Shown here in pieces: positions 31,001-43,000 of a DNA stretch of 64,000 bases. Positions within the stretch are counted from its first letter, which is position 1. Every line of letters begins with the position of its first letter. This DNA comes from Aphidius gifuensis. Its lineage: Eukaryota > Arthropoda > Insecta > Hymenoptera > Braconidae. The translations under genes were made by a program, and so were the position numbers. Below the pieces are notes generated by a model. That model worked only from the letters and a program-made list of their open reading frames with translations, was not told where the DNA came from and searched no databases. The stretch is taken from assembly GCF_014905175.1 (NCBI RefSeq), contig NC_057793.1, positions 3,286,001 to 3,350,000 of the forward strand, read 5' to 3'.

Positions 31001-34000
31001 TAATTTTTATAATATGAAAACAGTATACAGATTGATTAATTTAATTTGAAAATTTATATATTAAAATAATGTGATTATTGGTTATTAATTTATTATGTAT
31101 TTCATTGATCATTTTGCGAGTCATTTGGTATGCATATCAATGACTTATGGAAATTTATATTGTGCTGTGAATTTTAATTCTGTCAATAATTTGTATATAC
31201 CTACATATTTTTTTTATTTTCATCACAATGGGGTTGTATGATGTCACTTCAGTTGAAATTGTCTCAAACATTTAAATAAATAAAAAAGAAAATAAAAAAC
31301 ACTTGTTCTTTTCAGCAGAGAGATAAATAAAAATGAAAATTTCATTAATTTTAATGTTTCTGATGAGTTTGAAGATATCACAAGGCTGTTATATATTTCC
31401 AAAAGGTTACATCGTTAAATTGAAGAAAAAATAACATAAAAAATATAAATAATAATAACGTTTTCAATTATTAAAATTTTTATTAATTATAAATTTTTTA
31501 TGTGTTACAGAAATAAAAGATCCTTGTCATAGTTTGAACTGTTCACTGGGTGCTCAGTGTGTAAGAAGTAGAGATGGTACAAAAGCAACTTGTGAATGTA
31601 TCAAAGCATGTCCAAATCTTGGTGATCATGAAGGTTCAGGACCAGTTTGTGGCACTGATGGTGTTGATTACCCCAGTGTTTGTGAATTAAATAAAACATC
31701 ATGTGAAAAAAGTGCAAATGTCACAGTTGCATTCCATGGAAAATGTGGTGGGTAAAATTATAATACTAAATTTAAAAAAAAAAGAAACAACAACATTTAA
31801 CTGTTATGTTTTTTTTTTATATACGTGGATTTATTATTTTTTAATTTTCCTGTTGTTCATTGAACCCTGTAATCCGATCTACCCACAAACACACGATAAT
31901 AGCAAACAATTATCCCTGGAGTACCGAAACTCGCATTAGTTAATTAAACTTTTATTAAACCACAATAAAGTGCCCTTTAACTTTTATATAGCAGCAGCAA
32001 AAAAAAAATTAAAAATTAAAGATTAAAGTAAAATTGCCGGGGGGTCTAAAAAAAGGAGGACACAATCTCTCCTCATTTGCAATTGAATTTTATACTAATG
32101 CATTTTATATACTTGGATTTTATAATGTTTTTTTATTTTTATTTTTTTTTTTTTTACATATAGCTTTGCCTGTAGCATCAAGCTACATACATAGGCAGCT
32201 GTTTCGTGTCCTCCAAGAATTTAATTCCAACAATTTTCCGTTCTTATGACTTTCCGTCTACACGGTCAGTGACTTTAAAAACTACAATACAAGTTGCATT
32301 ATTATATACATATATCTACACACATATATTTATTATGTAAAACTTGACACTCCCATTTTCTCAACACCCTTACATAACAACATATACTATTGACTATGTG
32401 AAGAATATATAAACGTGCTTTCAAAACTTGTTTTATTTTCAAAAATAATAATAATATGAAAAATTTATTCAGATCACAATGTATAAATTGAATATGACAT
32501 ATTGATTATTAATTTAATATCTATTTTTTAAATAATAAAAATCAATAAAAACTATTAATCATTGTTGTTTTTGTTTTAAGAGAATTTATCAAAAATAAAT
32601 AATAGTTATTCGCGAAAAACTAGATTTATCTAAGCACTGTATATATAGGTAATGCAGACAGATAGAGTAACATGTTTAAATGTGCATCCAGGTGCACTTT
32701 CAATCTCTTTAAATCAATGCCAATAACATAGAATTCGTTGCTCTTTATAAATATATATATATAGTAAGATAGTTTAACACTGGGTGACAGCCAAACGATG
32801 AAAATACAACTTCTATATTCTCCCCTTTCCTGTAAACCACCCCACTATTTTATAACTGACGGGCCAAAAACAGTCAACTGTAACGGCCACGATATCATCC
32901 AAGATTTACCGTTATACTAAAATTCAGTGTTAGAAAAGGATAGTTAAATTCAACAGAAATTTTTCCTTCCTCGCACTCACTCATCTAACCCATTTTAACG
33001 TCAAGCTTTCTCTCATCATTCTTTTGAAAAGTGAGAGGATTGAGAATATTTTTTTTTTCCTTTTTTTTTAATCTTCCAATTCCTTTAACTTATCCTTTCT
33101 CTCTTTCTTCCCTCTTTATCTCTTTCATTCGACGTCCCAAATGCAGTACAAACTTTGCAGGCGTTTAATCAACCAAGTAGTGAAGACAAATGTTTGATCA
33201 GACAGACAGAAAAGCGTTATTTGCTTAGGATTAGCTAAATCCTTTGGAAAACGCATGCGATAGTTATGCCATCTAATCGTTAATATGATGTTTAAATGAT
33301 AATGAATTTTAATGAAAATTCAATTTATTAATAATAATATTAATTAATAAAAATTTAATTTATTTATCTTATTATTTAAAAGTAAAGTTTTTTAGTTTTT
33401 TTTTTTTCATGTCTATTGTTTATTGAGGATAATCTAATAGTTGGTCATTTGTCAAAATAATATGGACTTTATGTAAAATATTATTTTTTATTCATCAACA
33501 CGAGGGAAAACTCATTGTTTCATTGTTTTTGTAATTTTTATTTTTTTTTTACTTTTTCTATTTTACTTTTTTGTGCACTTTATTTTCATTATAGTATGAA
33601 CAATGCGGCATAATATCCGGACGAGAACATTCTCTCATCTGTGGATACAAAAAGACGAATTGAAAGACACTAACGCGCAGGCTTTTCAACAATGGAACAT
33701 CCCTTTTATCAATCGTCACCAGTTGCCCTCTTGTGCAACCTTTCTCTCATCTCCCTTTTCAAAAGTCACAATCAATAATAAGTTTTCGTCATTCTGATGG
33801 GCGTACACTTTCTTACATTTTTAGTTTTATTTTTTTTTCATTTTTGAATGATCTTTGATGCTATTATTTGACGATGAATCTTTTATAAAATATATGTGCA
33901 GTATAACCAGCTTCCCCAACATACTATTATATTTTTTTATTTTTTTTTTTTTCATCCCAACCAATCGAATTATGTATATCCCGTAAAATCTGAAGAAACC

Positions 34001-37000
34001 CCTGAGGAGCGTTTGGTGCCGACTTGAATTTCAAGTAGCGATGTGAATAAATCAAATTTTGTAATGAAAAGTTTTGTCCAACTACGAAGATGAAAAAGGT
34101 CTTAAATCAAATTGTAATTTATCATCAAGTACCATCAATTTGTGGACTTTTGAACTTAAAAATACGTAAATTATTATCGTCTTTGTAAAATCATCACTTT
34201 TTTATTCATTATTATTTTTAAATAGAAAAAAAAAAGGAAAAAATAAAAAGAGATAGAAAAATGAAGAGTCTGAAAAATAATAACAATTGAATAAATGGTA
34301 GTTTTTCCCAAGAGTCATAGAATCATGTAACGACCATTGAGCTTGCAATACTCAGAAGTGAACTGGAGAAAAAAATATCGAATGACATTGTCACGTTGAC
34401 GAGAACATTGAGAATTGTACACAAGAGTATGTATATAAAATACTATACATACGATTCTAACTTTTAAACGAGCACAAAAAGAAATAGAGCTAAATAGAGT
34501 AACAAAAAAAAAAAAAACAACTACTAGCTACTAGCTACGTTATTCGAATGACCAGAGAGAGATTAAGCGATTTCATGGGCTCAGTATTATTATCGTACCA
34601 GGGATATAATGAAAAAAAAAAAATGACTTTTTTATATTTTTTAAAAAACATTTTACAACCCTTGAGAATAGTGTTAACGATTTAAATAAATAAAAAAAAA
34701 AAAAAAACCAACACTTGTTTATCTTGTCTGATATATCAATGCTTTATTTTAATTTTCTTTTTTTTTTTTTACTTTTTTCATTAATAATTATGATTGTCAG
34801 ATATGGTACAAGTGTTTTTTTTTTTTTTTTACAATACCATTTGTTTTTGCTATTCGAGGTCAAATAAAAAGAAGAAAAAAAAAATAGTATTTTAGTAGAA
34901 TGATGGTGATGAAAGAGGGAGGTTTTTACTGTGAAACGAGATGACCTGTAGTTTCACACAATCGTGACGTGAACATGGCTGAAAACAAACGAACTGGAAC
35001 GCGCGAATGCTCACTTTTGACTAGATACCAACTGTGAAAAAGTCTAATGAACAAATGAAAATGAAATACCAACGAAATGTCCATTTGTCTTGTTTTTTTT
35101 ATTTTTTTTTTTGTCGCCAATAAAATGGAGACTCGTCAACGAAAAAAAAAAAACAAATAAACAAAAACATTTTTGTCACTTTTTGCAATTCAAATTGTTC
35201 TGAAAAAATACAATTACACAAATACGTAAACACCCAAATAATAGCTATTGTTATTGAAAAAATAAAATAACAAATTTAATAGGTATATAAAATATTGAAT
35301 TGTCAAAAAATGTGTGTTATTTTATTTTTTATTTTTTATGTATTACTTTTGTCAGTTTATTCTTGCGTATATTTATACCGTGTCTTGGTAAATATATTCT
35401 TGTGAAGTATAAAACCACGAAAATCCGAGTCAATCCAAGCGTAGGTTGAATACACGAAAGACAAGATGGCGGAAGAGTCACATTTTGTAAATTTATGTGA
35501 GTATGTGTAGAGTTGAAAGATAAGGTAAAACACCACTTGTGCATTTCAACATGTTTTGCGCCTCTTTGATTTCACCCCTTTAAAAGTATATTTTTTTTTT
35601 TTTTTTTATATAAAACATAAACGAAAAATAAAATATCATCTGTATATTTATTTTAAATATACTTGAAAAAAATAAAATCAATATATATTGAAAGTCAATT
35701 TAATATAAAATTTACAAAAAAATAAAAAAAAAATATAAACTCATTGATATTCACCCAACATTTTAAAAGTTATATTTTTTTTACTGTATTTAATTTGATT
35801 CAATTTTAGTCTAAGACTTCACGTACACATCTATAACCGTCAACCACCCCAGTGATGATCCTTTTTTTATTTTTTATTTTTTATTCACCTGAAAGTTATT
35901 CCGATGCAAAATAACTCGAGCAAGATCGGGCACCTTGAAAAGAAAAAAAAACAAGCATAAGTAAAGTGAAAAGAAAAAATAAAATTTTTCAAAAAGAAAA
36001 AACAAGTCAATAGTGAAGGTAAAAAAAAAGAAAAAAAAAAAAAATTGAGAAAAGTTTTCAACGGCAACTACGAAGATTAGAGAGAAACGTCGACCGCGTC
36101 ACGTTGTACGCCCTGGGGAGTTGAGTGGTGATGGTGGTGCGGGTTTGAGAGACTTGAAAACAATTGCCTCGGGAGGATGATGGTGGTAGAATTTTAAACA
36201 AGCCAAGAGTTCACGATATCCCTCGATGTGACAATGATCTTTGTCAGTTGTGATTATTAACCCCAAGATGATTGTTACGATATCTTTTTTTTTTTTTCTA
36301 TTTATTTTTATGCTTGACATTGTTTTATACATCAAAATAATAAATAATAATAAAACAAGTAGATATAAAGATTGATAGATAAATTGATACTTATATTATC
36401 ATGCGGAAAATTCCATTAAAGTCAGCTGATCAACATTACAAGCAACATTGAACAAAATTTCCTGATGATAGTGCCAATGGCAATATCAGCAACTATATAT
36501 TACCAAGAAAGTTTAGTCGCTTCACTGGTCTGTAACTTAACTAAACCTTTATTCCCCAAAAATAAAAACTAAATCCATGGCCAATTCTATTCTCACAAGC
36601 ATAGTTGAAAGTTGCCATGTCAGCCAGTTTGAAAATCCAACACTTGGGTCATCTAACAAAACGGAAAACAAAATTTCAAATTCCTTCCTTGATTCTTCAT
36701 AAAGCTCAGATTAATCTTGACACTGTAGCCGGAACTAACCAGCCTAATCTTACCACCAACCTACCCATTATACATTTCCGTATTTTTTTTTTTCATTACA
36801 ATTTTTATCATTTTTATCATAGCTTACTAGTTTTTTTTTTTTCTATTTTTTCATTCATTCATTTCCTTTGACAAAAAATAACAAAAACAAAAAAACATAT
36901 ATCTACTCTGATTTTAACTTTCAATTCAATGGTAACGACGCGAACATTCATGTACCTATTAACCTCATTTTCAAAATGAAAAGGATTACAGTATTATATG

Positions 37001-40000
37001 TACTAGACTGATGCCATCATCATGGAAGAGAAATTAAAAAAAAAACTCCCAAACATTTTCTATTCATAAATTTTCCATGACAGTAGATATATATATTTTT
37101 TAACAGAATTGATAAAATGATTTTTCCGTTATTAATAACTAAATCAATTATTCTAATTATAAATTGCTGTTATAATTATGATTTTTTTTTTTTTAAATAG
37201 ATCCTTGCAGTACAGTTGTATGCTCAGAGCCAGAAGTGTGTCAACTAGATGCATCGAGACAGCCAGCTTGTCATTGTGGTGAACAGTGTGGCTTAGAATT
37301 TTCACCAGTATGCGGTAGTAATGGTAAAACTTACTCAAATGAGTGTAGCCTGAGGCAGGAAGCTTGCAGATCTAGATTGCCACTCAGAAAAATTTACAAT
37401 GGTGCATGTAGCTCTGGTAAGAACTATTAAAATAATTCTTTTATTTTTTTTTTTTACCTTCATTAAAAATAATAATGAATTATCATTATTTAAATATTAA
37501 TTAGGTAAAAATCCATGTGATGATGCAAAATGTAGTCAAGTACAGCAATGTGCAATTGATCGTTATGGAATAACAAGATGTGAATGTGGACCAGAATGTG
37601 AAACAATAATGAAGCCAGTATGTGCAAGAGGTGGTACAACGTATAAATCACTATGTGAACTCAAGAGACAAGCATGTTTGAGTGAAATGAACATTGATGT
37701 TGCTTATACTGGTACCTGCGGATCACGAGGACCTTGTTCAGATAAGGCAAGTGAATACAAAAATCACTTAATCATTATATACTACTCAAACAATACCATT
37801 TAATCTTCATCTTGATTCAAATAATCCACCAAAAATAATTGGATAAAATATTTGATTTTTTGTTTTACTTTTTACCTCATTTATTTTTGGGGAAAAAAAA
37901 TAAAATAAACTTTATTTTGGCATATATATATGTATATATTTTATAGGCACTGAGGTTGATTTTTCTACTCGAGTGATCAGTCTCAATGACACGGTTGAAA
38001 TAATCAACAATCGAGTCACGCTCAATTCTCCCGGGTTATAGAAATTGAACGTGACATGAAAACTTTATTACACACATATATATATGGTCTACATGTCACT
38101 GAACGAATTTTATTATATTTATTATTATGTTTATTTATCAAAAAATCATCTCAATTTTTAAGATTTATTTTTTTATTATTTTTAAAATATATATTTAAAG
38201 TTAATGTTTTTTTTTTTTTAATAATAGATTTGTCAATGGGGAGCTATTTGTGCTGAGCATAGTGGTACAGCTATTTGTGAATGTCCCACGTGTTCAGTTG
38301 AATTCAATCCAGTTTGTGGTGATGATGGAATTAGCTATGGAAATGAGTGCAAGCTCAGATTAGAAGCTTGTCAGCATCATCGAGAGATTAAAGTACTTTA
38401 TCAGGGTCTTTGCAGTGAGTATACAAAATAAAAATAATAATAAATTTTTCTTTTATATCAACTCTATACAAATTTACTAACTACTATTTTATAATTAAAT
38501 ATTTTAAATAAAATTTTAAATACAATAAGTAAACAGGGAAAAAAAAAATAGTATAAATTCGTTTGACAAAAAAATAGATAAATAAAAAAAGCATTCAGAG
38601 AAATCTTCATGGATTATTTATATTATGCAAAGATAATATTTTAAATGATCTCATGTGTGTCAAGCATTGTCGCGTATATTTTAAAATTAAAAAAAAAAAT
38701 ATGTTCATGAGTTTCGGAATAATAAGAGGTCAAGTCTTGATGAGAAACATTGCTAATGATATCCATCCAGTGTCCCTCTCTGTGTTTTATATAAAATTTT
38801 CAACTCTCTAGTTAAAAAAGGATTATGTAGGTTGAATAAAAAGAAAAAAAAAAAATATATATATATTTTATTTCTTTTCTTGTTTACTATTTGTTTATTT
38901 TTTTAATTTTTTTTTTTTTTTGCTTTATAAAATAAAATTGAATAAAATATTATTGTTGTTAATTTTTTTTTATTTTTATATTGAGGTTGGCCACTTTGAC
39001 CTCATTTTATTATACATATTTAACAACATTCGAGGGTGGCTTCACATAGTCGTTGTCGTCTTGTGAATCACATTGTAGATTAAAACGCGGTTTCATGCAT
39101 ATCACGATGGTAATACTTTGCTTTTCGTTTTGACTATGAGTTGTTACCCTGAGGCATGCATGCTGCATATGCATGCAAACTTGTATATATACATACACTT
39201 AACTTGAAGTTGAATCAAGCTGCAGTTTTACTCTACTTTACTAACACTACTATTATTATCCACAAATACAATACACACATTGACAAAAAAACATCTTGGA
39301 GTCTCTGTTGGGGAATAAGATTGTAAAATAGAATGAAACAACAACCAACACAACCAACACTAGAACACTAGAATATATATCAACCCCTCGAGAGATTTGT
39401 GCCTGGATTTCAATGAATTCTAAAGATAACTTCTCACCATCTAGCCCTCTTTTTATAGTAACCTGACTTTTCACGTTATCCTTTCACATTGCTTTCACTT
39501 TATTTTTAACAAAAATAAAGAATATTTGTTTTTTTTTCATTATTTATTTTTTTCATATATTTAGCTTACTATTTCTATATTCTAAATCACCCATGGCAAG
39601 ATAGCTCAACTGAAAATTTATATGTCTAAAAAATGTAAATGTCAAACGAAATATCTCATCTTGATAAATAATTGTCTAATATTTTTAAAATAGATAAATT
39701 AAGTTTATATATTAAAATTGAATTTAATAATAATTTTATTATTTATTTATTTTCAGATGGATGTGAAAATAAAAAGTGTGAACACTATGGTAAATGTGAA
39801 AGTGACAGTTCAGGCGAGGCAAAATGCGTGTGTCCAACAAACTGCGAGGATTCGGTGAGTTTCTCGCATTTTGAAATAACAATACCTCGTTACCATAAAT
39901 TGCATCGTATCTACCACTACTCATTCGTAAAGGGGAGAGAAAGAGGGAGGGGTTGTTACGAGTGGTCGAGGCATATTTTATATATATTGCACAACACCAC

Positions 40001-43000
40001 TACCATCAACACTAGCTTGTGATTCTGGCTTTAGAATTGTCACTGGCTTCGTTTAAATAATCCACATTGCTTTTATAACACATACACACTAACATGGACA
40101 TATCATAATATACACATGCTAACATTGAATAATTCTACCTTGCCAAATATATACGTGCGTATTTCACAAGCACGTATTAAACAAAATCTACGAAAACTAT
40201 AAAATACGCAACAACAAAAAAAAGAGAAGAGACTGACTGTCTGGGGAACAAAAAATAAGGTGAATGAGAGAAGGGCTAATACAAAAAAAAAAAAAAAAAA
40301 AAATTCTAGAGCCAAAAGAAAGATACAGCAATGAAAAAATAAAAAAAAAATATAGAATAAAAAATTTCCCCTGTGAGAGTGTCGCAACTTCAAAGTAATT
40401 ACATCTGAGAAATAAAATACAGTGTTTTTCTCGTCACACAATGTAAATTACACGAGGCATCAAAAAAAAAAAATAATAATTGGTTTTTTTTTTTTTAACT
40501 CTGCTTTTACATCACACCTACAATTATTTTCGTAAAACGAAAACAATAGTTTTTTTTATTTTTTTTTATTTTTACATAGTCAAATTAAAATGATATTATT
40601 TTTATATTAAAAAATTTATAATTGCTATTATAAATTTTTGATATGTTTTTCAACGCAACGTCAAATGAAATGAAGCGATTCAACAAACTAATGAGAGTAT
40701 ACTTTACGAAACTTATGTTTACTGTAATCAGCAAAATTTTTATAATTTCTTTTTTAAAATCTATTGGTTTTTTTTATTCCTTCTTCAAACGAAGAGATAA
40801 AATTTAAAAAATAAACTATCCAAGTTGTAATATCGGGACTGAGCTAGCTAATCGATGCTTATTGAGTGGAACATCGTGGATGGAAGATCAACGAGACGGC
40901 AAAAATTGCCCCCATCCTGCATTTTTGAAATTGAGTATTTTATATATAGAGCTTTCTAACCATCTCGCATTTAGTCAATCGGGCAAATTCATCGTTTTCC
41001 ATTCACTCATTCACAAAAGATAATAAAAGAAAAAAATAAAACAGTTTTAAAATTGAAAGAAAAAAAAAATGTATCACAAGTCATCAGCAAAAAATATTTG
41101 TGGTTGAATAAAAAATAAAAAAAAAAATAACTCGAGAAACATATCCCATGTAGGAAAAAGAAAAATTAACCGTTGAAAAAGGTATTTTTTTTTTTTTTCA
41201 GCCCTTATCAAAAACCCAAGTGAATACTTTCAATTTAAAAAAAAAAAAAAAGTGCTGAATTTGGATATTTGTATATTTTTAAAACTATGATTCAGCAAAA
41301 AAAAAAATTCTACACACTATTTGATATGGATAAAAAATAAAATAAAAAACAAAGGATTTTATATAATAATTTGAAAAATAAGATGAAAAAAAAAATATCT
41401 GAGATATAAAAAATATAAATCACATGATATGTGAAAAATACAATATTTTTTCGTGATAATAATTTACTGATAAAATTTTTTTTTTACAATTGACTTGATT
41501 TTAAAAATTTCAAATTACTTCTCCATGATTTCAGACGAGTTATTTATTGAAAAAAAAAAAAAATTAAAAAGCCAATAATTGACCTAAATTCATATATAAA
41601 ATGTCACTAAATTTCAAAAAATTTTGATATTTTTAAATTGTAAATGGCTTTTTCATTTTAATCCAAATGAATATTATAAATGAACAATAATTAAAGTAAT
41701 AAAATAAATCGTAAAAAAGAATAATAAATATAAAATTGGTAATGAGGATGATGGTAGTGACTAGTGATGGTTGATTGTAAAAGCGTTGAGTTGAATAAAC
41801 GTATATCGTCGTCTTTATAACTTTAATTCGTGCACAAGCATTACCAGTCAGCCATATTTAAACCACGGGCCACTGTAATAACTATTATTCCATAGCACGA
41901 CCACCACAAACACCGTGGTGGTCTCGAATTCCAATTAGAACTAATGAAGCTACTGCACGTATTCACGACCAAGTCATCCACGTGCTCTATCGTCCACTTA
42001 GCTACATATTGTTCCAATAAGAGTCCACTTGTTCTCGACATATTTACCACAATTTTCATGCAAATAAATTTAATATTATTATATTTTTAATTAATTTAAT
42101 CAATAACATATTAATTAATTTACTTATTATATATAAATTAAAGAAAAATCAAACTAAAATTCAATGAAATAATTAATATTTAAATTTAATGAATATAAAA
42201 GTTTTCTGGTAATTAACTAAAGCATGAATTTCTCGTTTTGTATAATCTTTAGCATATGTTGAACTAAATACGTGCATTGAATGTGCAACAAGTTAACAAA
42301 ATATAATATGTAATTTTCTTTAATTTTATTTCTTCTATCTTTTCATGAATTTTTACAAGTACTTTTTATCGTTAATGAAATATAAAAGCTCGTCTATATT
42401 TTTTATTTAAATAATAAAGTAAAATGATAAAATATTTTTAATGTAATTTTTTTATTTATTTGTTTTACAGGGAAAAGACAGCAATTTCGTGGTGAATAAA
42501 ATATGTGGTAGTGATGGAACGACATATGCAAGTGAATGTGATCTTAAAAAAACATCTTGTATGTCACAAAAACTCATCACTGTCAACTTTGAGGGTGACT
42601 GCTGTGAGTGCATTTTTTAAAAAACTTTTTTCATTTATTTTTGTTTTTCTATATTTGACAAGCATGACATTGTATATTAAAAAATAACAAAAATAATAAA
42701 TGTCATTTATTTTTCAGCATTATGTAATAATGTTGACTGTGAAAATGGTGCAAGATGTTCAGCGGGTGAATGTATATGCCCAGAAAGTTGTCCAGATACA
42801 AGGGATGAGCCTGTTTGTGGTACCGACGGAAAGACATATTCATCCGAGTGTGAACTTCAGCGTGTTGCTTGTGATAGACTTGAAACAAAACTTCCACGTC
42901 TGCATGTAGCATTCAATGGAGAGTGTGGCGAGAAATTTGCAGTTGCAGCACTAAGTAAGTTGTCTCCTACCTTTTTCATAGTATATATATAGTTTCTCAA

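Larger units (their letters stand above)
19884..31315. other. Agrn: Agrin 30.4 kb intron, third part
   Basis: Begins with about 200 bases of near-pure T/pyrimidine after the candidate first exon. Contains a TTTTATTTA tandem (23803-23850), an ATC-type repeat (24707-24725), a small minus-strand frame (25962-26138), an open exon-like stretch (25275-25444), and GC-richer islands near 27820-28060, 29030-29250 and 30330-30640 that I cannot identify. Confidence 0.55.

Noticed and set aside
33603..36871. Scattered 60-90 codon frames in the 5.4 kb agrin intron
   Set aside because: Composition looks like translated noncoding DNA; none has both acceptor and donor in a phase that fits agrin.
41920..41945. 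Short string resembling a tRNA T-arm (GGTCTCGAATTCC)
   Set aside because: No matching acceptor, D or anticodon arms around it on either strand.
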